In this document: positions 48,673 to 59,700 of the stretch, piece after piece
How the letters are laid out: the number at the start of each line of letters is the position of its first letter
How positions within the stretch are numbered: the stretch's first letter is position 1
Source: Mucor racemosus
Lineage: Eukaryota > Mucoromycota > Mucoromycetes > Mucorales > Mucoraceae
Length of the DNA stretch: 64,000 nt
Assembly: GCA_027405735.1 (NCBI GenBank)
Contig: JAPEHQ010000017.1
Coordinates: forward strand, 255,501-319,500
Reading direction: 5' to 3'
Notes under the pieces: model-generated
Seen by the model: only the letters and a program-made list of their open reading frames with translations
The model's database searches: none
Told to the model about the DNA's origin: nothing
Translations under genes and position numbers: made by a program

Positions 48673-51600
48673 AAACGCTTATCACCACTCTCCACCAGCG
48701 TATTGTATGGCCAGAAAAGACGCGACAAGGTATCAGCCAAGATATTGTTAATACCACTACAAAAGGTAATATCAAAATCCATTTCAAAAATTGTATCATA
48801 ATAGTTCTCAACCATTCGATCCAATTTAGGTTGCGAATGTAGAAATAAAATACCACGATTATCCACAAAGAGATGGAATCGTCTTCCATACAACCATTGA
48901 TGGAACTTTTTAAATGCATAGACAACTGCAGCTAATTCTCGTTTGGAACTTCCCCATCTTTGCTCTGATGGACTCAAACTGCGTGCAATAAAACCAAGAT
49001 ATTTTATTTTATTACCAATAACTTGATACATTGCAGCACCAATTGCATAGGCAGAACTATCTGTAACAACACAGATTGGATAATGTAAGTTAGGCACACT
49101 CAACACTGCTGAGCTGACTAATAATTCTTGCAATTGCTTCATTAATTTAGTATGTTCTGGTGTCCATACTTTAGTAATATCAGGTGCATTTCTCAATTTA
49201 TCTAGTGGCGCTGTCAACATTGACAAGCGTGGCAAATTAGAACGAAAAAAGTTAATCAACCCTAAACGTGAACTCAATTCACGGCTACTTTTAACGGTAG
49301 GTTCCCAATCCAAAACATTTGAAACCTTTCGAGGATCTAATGCTAAACCCTCACTAGATAAGCAGAAACCCAATATATAAATGCTCTTTTGTGCAATATG
49401 CAATTTTTCAGTATTTATACGTAAGTTTGCTTTAGTCAAGCGATCTATAACGATTTTAACTAGTTCTGTATGCTTTTTCAGGTCGTTTTCAGTATGTATA
49501 GTGACATCATCTATAAAGTGAGTGGTAGTATCACTGATATCAGCAAACAAATTAGAAAGTATTTTTTGTGCGTGCGATGAGACCATAGTCAATCCGTACG
49601 GGCAGTGAGAGAAGGACCACGTCAATCCCTCCATATCAGTGAACGTCAAATACGATCTTGACGATCTGGATATTTTAAATGCATGGAAACATTGCGATAA
49701 GTCAATGACAGTATAGAGCGAATGCTTCGACATCTTACGATGCAAATCACTTATCAAAGGCAATGGAAAACGTTCAAGTTTTTCAGGATCCAACGCATTA
49801 TTTATCAAACGACAATCAATTACCACACGGTGCTCTTTTCCAGTGTATTCACCATCACTATTTTTCTTTCGTACAGTAAAAATTGGAGAATTATGAGGTG
49901 TATTAGGTTTTGCTCTTTTAATCACACCATTTTCTCGCCATTTTTCAACTTGTTTTTGAATAACAGGTCGCAATGCTTCAGCAATTGGAAATTGTCTACG
50001 ACATGTATTCGCAAGTGGAGTATCTTTCTTTATGGGCAATGTAATTTCACTACCAGGAATATTACAATATGCTTTAGGACTAATACTAGTATTTGCATCA
50101 ATAAATGGTTTTAATTCATTCATCATAATTTTACGTTCTTCTTCAGATCCATAAGGATCTTCATTTGGTTTATAAGGATTGGGTTCAATCTTTGGTATTT
50201 CATAACCAACACGATCTGACCAATCTGCTGCAATATTACCTAATGTAATACCAACTTTATACAATAAATCCATTCCAAATACGCAATGGACATCATCAAA
50301 TAAATCAAAAACTTCAAATTTTGAATGAACAATTTTAGAACCATAATTAATTATAAGCTCTTCTTCAGTTTGACCCTTACGATCTACTACACTGTTATTT
50401 TGTGCCAATTTAATAATACCATTTTTATTGCAAATATTTAAATTTAAAAAAGAAACTAATTGTGGTGAAATTGCACTAAATGTGCAACCAGTATCCAACA
50501 AAAACCAAGTGTTGACCTTGATGCCAGCGCTTGTTTCTAAAATAACAGGTAAATAAAGAAGACCATTAGTGTTCATATTATTATTAGGCATCTTCCTAAA
50601 ATAATCACTATCAAATTGCTTACATTCACTATCAGTATCCATCTTGGATACTTCTTTTTCAGCCTTCTTTGGTGCAATGGTAGCCACAGAAAAATGTTGG
50701 CTACTTTCATCATCAGATGAACTATCATCAGTATCCATAGTAGCAGTGGGCGTTGGTACTATAGATTTCTTGCTTTTGTTTTTGTTATATTTTATGTTTT
50801 TTGGGTTTTTCTTACATACAGCTTTATGATCATAGGTAAATGGTGTATACCCACAATCATAGCATTTTAAAGCTTGTCCACTTTTCTGATGAAATTGTCC
50901 AGCTCTTCTAGTTTGCTTTTTGTTATCAAAGCCTTTACTGTAAGGTTGCTGGCGTGGATGCTTATTATTAAATTTGTAGTGACGAGAGGAACTCTGATTA
51001 CCAGATTGTCGCTGTTGAACTGCATGAATAATTCGTTGTTCGTATTCTCTCTCTTTGCGACGTTTTTCCTCCTTGTAATAAGTATCACGTCTCAACAAAT
51101 CATAGACACTTCTAAGTTGCGAAATAGCGTAATCCAAGGTATTTTTACCTTTTTCTCTAGATTGGGAAATGTTCAACGATACTGGACTATACAAGTCCAT
51201 TTCCAAACCTTTTAACAAGTAATCGGTTAAGCTTGTATCTTCTGTGATACCTGCTAAATCTTTTAAAGTGATAAACTTGTCAATGTAAGCTTCCAAGCTT
51301 TCACATTTTTCTAGCTTCAAGCTTTTCAATTTGCTTAACGCAGCCTTCTTTTCTTCGGCTTCTGAAGCGCTATACTTAGCCTTCAATTTCGCCTTGAATT
51401 GACCCCAAGAAATTGTTGGATGCTGCTCAATCAACTTTCTTGTCCAATCAGCCATGCCAGTTGACATCTTAGGCTTGATGATGCGTTTCCAATGCAACTC
51501 AACATTAATGGATCTTGATTCCAAGACATCCTCAAATTGAGTAAGACAAGCATCCATGCTTTGGAAAATAAATTTTTTTGTATTAAATTTATGGCCTTTC

Positions 51601-52136
51601 CATTGCATAAATGGAGTGTCAGAGGGAACCATAGTCAATTCACTACTTGCAACATGATTATTAGCTACATTTTCAAACAATAAATCATAATTGTCTTTTG
51701 CCAATCTTAATTGACGTTGCAAAAAACTTGCTTGAGTAGCAATATCACTTTTCAAAGGGTGTTGAAGCGACAGAGTGGTAGCTTTAAACAACTTAACCCT
51801 GAGCAGTTGGATTTCCTTCAACATACGTGCTTGATGTTCCTTCCCCAAAGAAGGGCATTCATCAACCTCAAGTTGCAAATCCAATTCACTATCGCTCATG
51901 ACCGTGTCATTATCATAGTGATGAGGAAGAGCGTCCTCGCTCAATTCCCTAGTAATACGAGCGTCTTCGCTCCAAGTATCACCTTCAACATGCAGAGCAT
52001 CATCATTGCTCAATGCAGTGTTACCACTTTGTCCCGAAGACAAAGATGATCCCATATCAATATTCATATCAGAAGATACAGATTGATTAGTGGTAGCAAT
52101 AGTACCAGTAGTTGCTTGTTTAATGTTGTTGTTCAT
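48654..52136 (-). CDS. Gag-Pol polyprotein: Gag, protease, reverse transcriptase, RNase H
   Basis: 1160 codons in one frame from the ATG at 52136, 60 bases inside the 5' LTR. Gag occupies about residues 1-420, with a basic end and one zinc-knuckle-like motif near 424 in unusual spacing (C-x2-C-x8-H-x3-C). An aspartic protease follows near 545 (LLDTGCTFSAIS). The reverse transcriptase has VIDLSQCFHAF near 811 and its active site as FIDD near 873, where most Ty3-type enzymes have Y-x-DD. RNase H shows VTDSSAYAIG near 1027, SKRELAAV, VDNRG and ADTLSR near 1137. Gag and Pol share one frame with no shift, as in Tf1-like fungal elements. The frame ends at 48654, just before the integrase. Confidence 0.93.
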   Translation of the reverse strand: MNNNIKQATTGTIATTNQSVSSDMNIDMGSSLSSGQSGNTALSNDDALHVEGDTWSEDARITRELSEDALPHHYDNDTVMSDSELDLQLEVDECPSLGKEHQARMLKEIQLLRVKLFKATTLSLQHPLKSDIATQASFLQRQLRLAKDNYDLLFENVANNHVASSELTMVPSDTPFMQWKGHKFNTKKFIFQSMDACLTQFEDVLESRSINVELHWKRIIKPKMSTGMADWTRKLIEQHPTISWGQFKAKLKAKYSASEAEEKKAALSKLKSLKLEKCESLEAYIDKFITLKDLAGITEDTSLTDYLLKGLEMDLYSPVSLNISQSREKGKNTLDYAISQLRSVYDLLRRDTYYKEEKRRKEREYEQRIIHAVQQRQSGNQSSSRHYKFNNKHPRQQPYSKGFDNKKQTRRAGQFHQKSGQALKCYDCGYTPFTYDHKAVCKKNPKNIKYNKNKSKKSIVPTPTATMDTDDSSSDDESSQHFSVATIAPKKAEKEVSKMDTDSECKQFDSDYFRKMPNNNMNTNGLLYLPVILETSAGIKVNTWFLLDTGCTFSAISPQLVSFLNLNICNKNGIIKLAQNNSVVDRKGQTEEELIINYGSKIVHSKFEVFDLFDDVHCVFGMDLLYKVGITLGNIAADWSDRVGYEIPKIEPNPYKPNEDPYGSEEERKIMMNELKPFIDANTSISPKAYCNIPGSEITLPIKKDTPLANTCRRQFPIAEALRPVIQKQVEKWRENGVIKRAKPNTPHNSPIFTVRKKNSDGEYTGKEHRVVIDCRLINNALDPEKLERFPLPLISDLHRKMSKHSLYTVIDLSQCFHAFKISRSSRSYLTFTDMEGLTWSFSHCPYGLTMVSSHAQKILSNLFADISDTTTHFIDDVTIHTENDLKKHTELVKIVIDRLTKANLRINTEKLHIAQKSIYILGFCLSSEGLALDPRKVSNVLDWEPTVKSSRELSSRLGLINFFRSNLPRLSMLTAPLDKLRNAPDITKVWTPEHTKLMKQLQELLVSSAVLSVPNLHYPICVVTDSSAYAIGAAMYQVIGNKIKYLGFIARSLSPSEQRWGSSKRELAAVVYAFKKFHQWLYGRRFHLFVDNRGILFLHSQPKLDRMVENYYDTIFEMDFDITFCSGINNILADTLSRLFWPYNTLVESGDKRLIKKTC

Positions 52137-52196
52137 TTTAGAATAAAAAATAAGATAAATTTGTGTAATAAAAGTTTTTTAGGTAGATTAAAAAAA

Positions 52197-52416
52197 TGAA
52201 ATGTCAAAAGAGTCTATATAAATAATCTTGCCAGAATATTACACTTTTATTAACAATACATCCTTTGGATGTATTTATATACATTAATTATAACTATTAC
52301 TAGGGTTTTACTATCTAAGAATATGATGTAAGTCAATGATCCACATTGATTTACTGTAACACTAATTATAGACTGTGACCTTGGATATGAGACATAGGAT
52401 GAGTATTGACATAACA
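52197..52416 (-). repeat. 5' LTR (element orientation)
   Basis: 220 bp, identical to 46437-46656. Followed on the plus strand by the AATTG target duplication. Confidence 0.97.
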
Positions 52417-52421
52417 AATTG
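52417..52421. repeat. Target-site duplication AATTG (right)
   Basis: Matches 46432-46436 on the other side of the element. Confidence 0.93.
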
Positions 52422-52551
52422 CCTTAAGGTTTTTTTTTTGCAATGGTCAATCTTAACTGCTTGAGAGCAAGCCTGCCTTTATATCTTTGCTAAGAAGCTA
52501 ATAAAGGAAGAAAGTCAGTGATGGCTTTCATAATAAAGAATTACAACTTAC

Positions 52552-52892
52552 CTAAATCATACGGTTAAAGGTCTCCTCCGATGTAGCGAAAATTGCAGGC
52601 GCGAGCTCTATATTTACACTCTTGACCTCTTCTTCCCGAAATGATTCGTTTTTGACATATTTTTGAAAAACTTTCAAAGTGCTGAAGTTGACGAGGCTCA
52701 CAGTTTTTGATAGAGAGAGTCTAAGAAAAAAGAGATATAATGTTAAGCGTTAAAAGAATACTGGTTTCAAATGTTTACTTACTTCAAGGCGTTTATTTCA
52801 TTAATGTCTCCATCATTAAGATCAAGTATCAATTTAGCTGACATGAGATCCAGTTCTTCGGCCATTGTGGTAGGTTTTAAATTTTCTGCCAT
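52552..52892 (-). CDS. Small two-exon protein or 3' remnant of a larger gene
   Basis: Exons 52783-52892 and 52552-52720 join in frame through a GTAAGT..TTAG intron to 92 residues: MAENLKPTTMAEELDLMSAK, LNDGDINEINALK, then across the intron LSLSKTVSLVNFSTLK and a charged end with SEETFNRMI. The clean join and codon continuity favour a real gene. The frame continues upstream of the ATG to an acceptor-like site at about 52938, and a further exon-like stretch (LPYGIFPWRKR) lies near 53010-53040 beyond a GTAAAT donor, so this may be the end of a longer gene. No family recognised. The retrotransposon begins only 135 bases past the stop. Confidence 0.5.
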
Positions 52893-53149
52893 TTTTTGGA
52901 GAGTGGAGATTTCAATTTGGCTTAAAGAACCATGGAGCTATAGTAATTATAAATATAAAAAATTAGCGACCTAATAACATAGTTATTTCTCTAGATGAAC
53001 GATTTACCCTTTTGCGCCAAGGAAATATACCGTATGGCAAACTTGTGATGCTAAGATGATCGGTCTGTTGACAGAGTCATAAAGTATAACACTGTACATA
53101 GATTCTTTTTTGATGTTTTAAAAAATATTAGTTTTTGATGGAATAATGA

Positions 53150-54480
53150 AAGTATTAAAATGTACCTTGTTTTTTGACACCAACCCCCATCTAAAAATCG
53201 CGGTTTTGAGCGATTTTCAAAACAAAATTATAAATACTTCTTATTGAAATTAGCATGAGTAAACAAAGGTTTTTGAGGGCTACAAATGATAATTAATAGT
53301 CTATAGTTAATTACTATATTATCTGTCGAGAAAATTCAGAAAAATCGATAATTTTTTTTCCAATTTTGGCTTTACAGCTTAAATTTAAAAAGTTGAAAAT
53401 TTGAACTTTAATATCTCTGCAAAAAAGTAAGATATATTAAAACTTTTTAATTGTAAACTTACTTGTTTTGAAGCGCTTTTTAACTTATCTGAGTATGAAA
53501 AAATTCTAAACTTTTTTTATTTTTTTTTTTCATTTTTTTTGGCGTTTCCGTAGTAGATTTCAAAATATCTCTTAAATTGAACAGCATTTTTTTTACATTC
53601 ATCTCATTGAGCTCATTAAGTTCTCTTGGATACAATTTAGTTTTTTTCAAAATATTGATTTTTCGTGGGGATATCCTCAAAAATGTATATGAAAAGATAC
53701 CTTCGTTTCTAGCCTCCATTTTTCCCTTGTATACCCTCATCCCAAATTCTGAATTTGAAAAAAATCGGACAAAATTTTTGTTTTCTCTACGAATAATGCA
53801 ACTAAAAGGTTTCGCAATAGCTCAGTCAATAGCTAATGTTTTTGCGCATCATATCCGTTATTTATATTTAAAACATGCTTATAAAAAGTGATGTGTATCG
53901 TCAAAAAATCTCCAAATCTTCAATTGCATTTTACACAGAATTTAATTTAAAATGTTTATTTTATTCTTAATTAGATGGATGCAGAATTCAAAATTGTACA
54001 AAAACCATTTAATACGCTAGATTGACTTAATTTATAGTTCATGAGCCATTAAACGATTTTGGTTTTTGATTCATTTTTGATCATTTTTTTTCAAATCAAT
54101 TTTGGAACCCCGTTACTATGAATTTCGAGTTTTGATAAAAACTATTATTTTGAAACAAAAAATGCAGAGTAGCTTTGGGTTGAATCTATCTTGTGAACAC
54201 AAAAAATTGATACGTCGATTTAGGTGCTCAATTTTTATAACCAATTTTAGGTGAATTTTGGTCAATGCTTGGTCAGTGTACTAGTGTACTTATATTCTGG
54301 TATTAATATTTCTATTTTTTCGAGAGATATCAATTACATATAGAATGAAGGTACATCTTCTTTGAAAGTTTTACGTAATTCGACTTAATATTGGGCAAAA
54401 AAAATTTGAAAACCATTTAAAAACTATCTGAAATTTATTATTTTTATAACTGTAAAAAATTAGTAAGTTCTATTTGTTCA
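53150..54480 (+). repeat. Interspersed repeat, copy C
   Basis: Related to copies A and B; clear similarity from about 53390. An open frame (53577-53891) on this strand and another on the minus strand (53480-53740) match those of copy B. The right end from about 54240 is shared with copy B. The left boundary is uncertain. Confidence 0.65.
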
Positions 54481-55205
54481 GTAACTGGTTCCTGTCATCT
54501 AAGAACTAATAATGAAACATAACATATTATATCCATACACATTTATCAATTAATAATAATTTCTATAGTTACATTTAATGGACAGGGGTCTATTAGATCT
54601 TTTTATTAGTTTCGTATAATATAGCCTTTTACTATATTGTCTGTTGGTGATGTTATTTTATTAGATAGTCCAAGTTAAAAATTAAACTGTTTGGCATGTT
54701 TTCGATAGCAAGCATGAGAATAAAAAATCGTACAGGACATGAAACTTTCAAATGAAATATTTCCCTCGCAATGTTGACCACATGACGCTCAGAGGTACGT
54801 ATTTACTTAATTGCATTGTATTGAAATGATTCTAATGTATTATTTGGATGGAGCGTGCGTGGTCGCATGCTAGTTATTTCATTTCGATTACAAGAAGCAT
54901 GAGCAGATTCAATTGTCAAGCATTGCTTACCAAAGTGTTCAGGTAATATAAAAATAAAATTAATAAAGCAGTTGGTTCTTTTTTAAGAAACCTTGAATAA
55001 TTATACATATAATTCATTAGCTAAATGCGCTGAAATTTGTTTAAAATAGTTACGTATAATGAATGAATTTAATATAATAATTGATAGAAATTTTACATAA
55101 TAAAAAAAAAAGCTGTGTATTTGTGATTGTAATGTTTAGTTGAAATGATAGTAAATGTAATATAAAATATAAATGCTTGTTATAATGACTGTATGTAAAT
55201 GTTTT
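54481..55205. other. 3' flank of the BRPF-like gene
   Basis: AT-rich DNA without convincing features. Confidence 0.4.
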
Positions 55206-58200
55206 TTATTTGCGTTTCTTGTTGTGAGGATGTTTTCGTTTTCTTTTATGTTGGGTTGGATGATCAAACACATCATTCAACAAAGGTTCAGGATCTAAAC
55301 CTAAAATTGAGCCTGCACATCGATATCCTTCTTTAGCTTCTTGAACACATTCCTTCTTTTTCAATTTCTTTTGTAATGTTTCTGCTAATCTTTGCTTATC
55401 GATTTGTGTATCTCCTATTTCACAGATCGTTCTACGCCCAACCCAACCAAATCTATGCATTTCAGGAACCTTGAGAAACTCTACGAGGACATCACCTGTA
55501 TATCTTCGACTAGCTACTAATTTTGGTCCTGCTTCTTCATCTGAATAATTTAGAAACTGTAATAATATATGTTGAGTATCTACTATCATTTTCAGTGAAA
55601 ATATCTTTACTAACCTTTGCTGGATGTGATGGATATCCATTTACACGAGCCCATATAATCTCTCCTCGATTAAATTGAGGAATAGGAATATCATTACGTC
55701 CTTGTCTAGTATATTTCTTTGTGGATCCAGCAGGACCTGTCGGCACTGATGCTGCTGATACAATAACTGCTTGTTGTTCTAGTTGTTTGTTTTCTTCTTC
55801 ATCAATATCCATATTATGAGAGCTTTCTCCTCCTCCTTCCCCTTCTTCTTCTTCTTCCTCCTCTTCCTCTTCTCCTTCTTCATCATCAAGATAAACCCAA
55901 CCAATCGGTGCATGTATTTTTCGATTTTCTTTATATACTTCAACAGGTCGATCTAAATGAGATACACCATTATAAGATGCAAACAAAGCTCTTGCTTCAT
56001 GAGATATTTTAGGACGTTTTGTTAATTCTTCTATACTAGCCTTGAGGCCATTACTACGAGTCAATCTTGGTGTTACACGTTGAGATGAATGTCGACGTTT
56101 TAGAGACATCCTAATATTTTTTTCTTTTCCTTCTATACTTGTGTTTTGCTCTACCTCTGCTGTCTTGTTGTCAGTGTCAATTATAAAATCTTCCATAGGT
56201 GATGAATTGACGGAATTATCATTTGCTGTTGTTGTCGATAATGATGAATTGGTAACTGAAACATAGTTAGTCAATGAATTGGATGTCGCTGGCAAATTGA
56301 TGGGTTGCTCTACTTTGAGATCATAGACTTGTTCAGCTGTATGCTCGCCAGGTTTTTGTTGGATTGCTGTTTCTATCAGTCTATTCTGGGTATCATCGTC
56401 GTTTGACGATATGAAAGAATCATGATCGAGTTGCATATTTGTATCTTCTGAATTTGGATCAGTGATTTTCGAGTCTGAGACGATTGGCTGAATTAGTGCT
56501 TTATCTTTTTCAATTAACGCATCATCAGGCAAAGCATCAATAGTATCAGTAGCATTGGCATTTGGCATTGAAGTTTGGTTGCCTCGAGTTCTTAGTTTTC
56601 TCAATGTTCGTAGTTTAGCTTTTTCCTCAACAGGATTGACTGTAGGCAAAATACCTTTTCGTTTATTCTCTTCACGTAATGCTCGTGCTTTAGCTCTTCC
56701 TTCAATTCTTGCCTTTATCGCTCTACGATGTTCTTCTTCTTTCTCAGCTCTCAATCGCTCTCTTTCTAGTCTTAACTGGGTTTCAGCTTCTGTATCCACT
56801 TTGACTTCAGCAGATTGTTGTTCTAGATCTGATAAACCGTCTTGTTCTTCTTGAAAACTAGTATCGTAACTAAATATAGATTCATCTACAGGTTCCTGCA
56901 GCATCCCATCTTGCAATAATCCAATACGATTCATTTTCTCTTCTGCGCTGTCAAATAGTTTCTGAGATGCGTTTTTTAACTTGCTGGCTACTTTATAAAA
57001 GCTTGTATCTGCTGTATTGTAATCCATGCTATTTTTCCAGATCAATTGTATATCTTTTTTGAAAAGATCCAGTGTAGCATACGAATGATTTGCTAACTTT
57101 TGGTAGATTTCTGAAAAACACATGGGCTGTTGGATAATCGTGTGATAATCCGCAGCTTCATCTATCGTAACATGGTTTAAAAACAACTTTTTACGATCGA
57201 TTTCCATGAATTGATTCAAAATAGGTCGAATGACATATTCAAGCGGGAAAAAGATCATTTCTAAATAAGCTTTTTGTTTCTTGGCTTGTTCTAATTTGAG
57301 TCGTTCTCGTTTTTGTACTTGTTCAGATAACATGCGAACTTTTTCTAAATCTGCTCGCAATTGAGTAATCACCTAAGTATAAAGTATAAGTAACATTACA
57401 TAAAATGTCATTATTCACTACTCACAGTTTTTCGAATCAAATGGTCACTCTCTCCTCCAGTATACTTGGAATATGCTGTCCATGGCTCTAAATGTAGCCT
57501 TTTCAATAAAGGCGCTCCTCGCCTCGATTCTCTTTTCAATGACCAATAATGAGCAATTGCAGTAACTGCTTGAGGTCTCTTTCGAATACCCGAAAATCTT
57601 ACACATGGCAAATTGTCAATTTTTGATAAAATGATATCTGGAGCAATTGGTGCACCAGTTGAATAATGATGTTGATGAGCTCGCGCAACTTTGTTATTAG
57701 CCTCATCAATGTGATTTTGTTGTTCCAGTGTCAAAACACGATTACTAGGTCTACCACGGCCTCTACCTCTTCCCCTTCCTCTTCCTCTTTTAGTTGGTAG
57801 AATACTTGTCCTTGATATTGTGGTTGTTACGGTTGATCGTCTTTCATTTTCTTCTTCATCTTCTTCGCTACTATCGCTACTACTACTATGATTGCCATTG
57901 TCTATAGTTTTACTATTAGTACTTGTTGCGATTTTATCCGAGTAGTATTCTTTTGGTGTATGCTTATCACAATAAGCTTTTAAAATAACACCTTCAGATT
58001 GAGAAGAGTGCGTATTCATTTTCATGCAAAGTTTTGCAGCTTTAGCACAAGTAACATGAAAAGCAGAAAAGCAATATTTGTTGTCGCATTGAATACAAGC
58101 GCCTTGTTTCTTTTTGCAAATCGAACATGTCAACTTCCATCGACTTTTGGGTATATTTTCAATCTGATCAATCGGTTCCATGTAGATTGTATTACTGACA

Positions 58201-59460
58201 CCGACTTCTGGGATCCAAATGGCGCATAATAGATGGCCCCATTGATTTGTATTTGTTTGTTTGAATGCACCACCTTCATTTGGACAAAATATACAAGATA
58301 CAGGGAATTCTGGTGAAATCATACATTTTCTACAAAGCCATTGACCTTCAGGTATATAAGGTATACCATAACAATCTTGATGTACTGCTACATTACAACC
58401 ATCACAAAATACAATAGCATTGCTATTTTCTACTTCTGTATCATCACATACAACACAAGCGGAATCTTCTGGTAGTAATACTTGCTCCGCTTCAGGTTTT
58501 GGAGCGTCTTTGATCTAAAACACATGTCAATTAGTATATACATAAAACCATAAATAGCAACATAATTACCAAGTTGAACCACTCCTTTTCCAATTTATCT
58601 ATAATACATTCAAATAAATAGGGGGAAATATCACCTAAAAATTCTTTACGTCTTTCCTTGTTGTATAATTTCAGCCAACATTGATCTTGTTCATCCATAT
58701 CATATTCTACAGAATCGTATAATTCTACATCTGAAAGTTCATTGTAATGAATATAATGGTTCTCTGGCCGATTATAAATTCGACTAAATTTCAATATGTC
58801 TTTGTTACTGATCAATGCACTAGTATTATTATTGTTGTTGTTGTTGTTGGTATTATTATTACTATTGTGTTGCTGTTGCATTTGATAATGTTGGATCAGT
58901 AATTGCTCTTCTTGAGCCAATTGTTCTTGTTGGTATATTTGATCTTCTTCGTCATTATTTAATCCATCATCTGTATTTCTTTTAATAAATTGAACCTTGG
59001 GTAATCGATCGAGATCTACGCCATGAGATTTGTTTATTGTTTTGATTTTGTATTTAGGAAGAGGAGGTGGAGGTGATGTGTCATCTTCTGAAGATAATTC
59101 TGAAGATTCGAATGATACAGAAGCTTTAGCATCTGTTAAAGAAGAGCATGGAGATGTAGATAGAGCAGAATCGGAGTTGATGAGTTGTTGTATGGTTGTA
59201 GTCGAGTCGCGTTCAGTTACTGAAGGTACCTCTTTATCAGCGTTATCTACAAAAGAAGATGTTGATGAAAAAGATGTTGATGACGATAGCGATGATAATT
59301 TATTTGAAGGTTGAACAATTGTAAGAGGCTGACTTATATCGAGATCATTTAAAATACTTGAAACTAGTGTTTTTTCTTTTAAATGATGTTGCTGTAGAGC
59401 TGTAACGTTGTTTCTTTTCGGTCGACCTCTTCTATTATTTTTATTTCTCAAACCAGACAT
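55206..59460 (-). CDS. BRPF/Nto1-like scaffold of a histone acetyltransferase complex (PHD, extended PHD, bromodomain, PWWP)
   Basis: Four exons (58570-59460, 57426-58514, 55615-57372, 55206-55556) join in phase 0 to 1362 residues. The EPL1-like N-terminal motif is YDMDEQDQCWL..LEKEWF (about 255-297). A PHD finger (CVVCDD..CDGCNVAVHQDCYG, about 316-362) and an extended zinc-knuckle/PHD module (CIFC..WGHLLCAIWIPEV..CSICKKKQGACIQC..FHVTCA, to about 465) follow. Then come an RG-rich AT-hook-like stretch, a bromodomain in exon 3 (about 700-810), a long disordered acidic region, and a PWWP domain split by the last intron (FNRGEIIWARVNGYPSHPAK). The architecture equals animal BRPF1-3; yeast Nto1 lacks bromodomain and PWWP. 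It would assemble a MYST acetyltransferase complex (NuA3/MOZ type) and read histone marks. Confidence 0.93.
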
Positions 59461-59536
59461 GAATTTTGATTATAAAAAAAAAAGGTCTATAGATTAATGA
59501 CGAGAGTTTTTTATTATTAAAAAAAGCCTTTTTAAG

Positions 59537-59550
59537 CCCTAACCCTAACC
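59537..59550. promoter_or_regulatory. Telomere-like CCCTAACCCTAACC element in a bidirectional promoter
   Basis: Two and a third copies of the TTAGGG-type repeat (written on the C-rich strand) lie in the 240 bases between the divergent starts at 59460 and 59701. Such motifs in fungal promoters can bind TTAGGG-binding factors such as Tbf1; this role is inferred. Confidence 0.6.
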
Positions 59551-59700
59551 TCGAACTTTTTTAATACATTTTATACAAATACCATGTGTGTCGAACCAAA
59601 AAGGACGGGGTTTTAAGGCAGGAAAGGCTGTTCTTTTAAAGTGGAAAGTTTTTTCACTTTTCATCTCTTTCAAAAACTACATCTTTACTCCATATATACA

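Larger units (their letters stand above)
46437..52416 (-). mobile_element. Complete Ty3/gypsy chromodomain LTR retrotransposon
   Basis: 5980 bp element on the minus strand, bounded by two identical 220 bp LTRs and a 5 bp target duplication AATTG at 46432-46436 and 52417-52421. The LTR runs TGTTATGTCA..CATTTCA in element orientation, with the usual TG..CA ends and a TATATAAATA box. Order of domains is Gag, protease, reverse transcriptase, RNase H, integrase, chromodomain, as in the fungal chromovirus lineage. A G-rich stretch (46657-46668, reading GGTGTGGGGTGG in element sense) directly precedes the 3' LTR and fits a polypurine tract. The DNA after the 5' LTR begins with T-runs, not with the TGG of a usual tRNA primer site. 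Confidence 0.95.

Noticed and set aside
53000..53060. Possible fumarylacetoacetase start (LPYGIF)
   Set aside because: Only one short motif agrees; the following sequence does not match the family.
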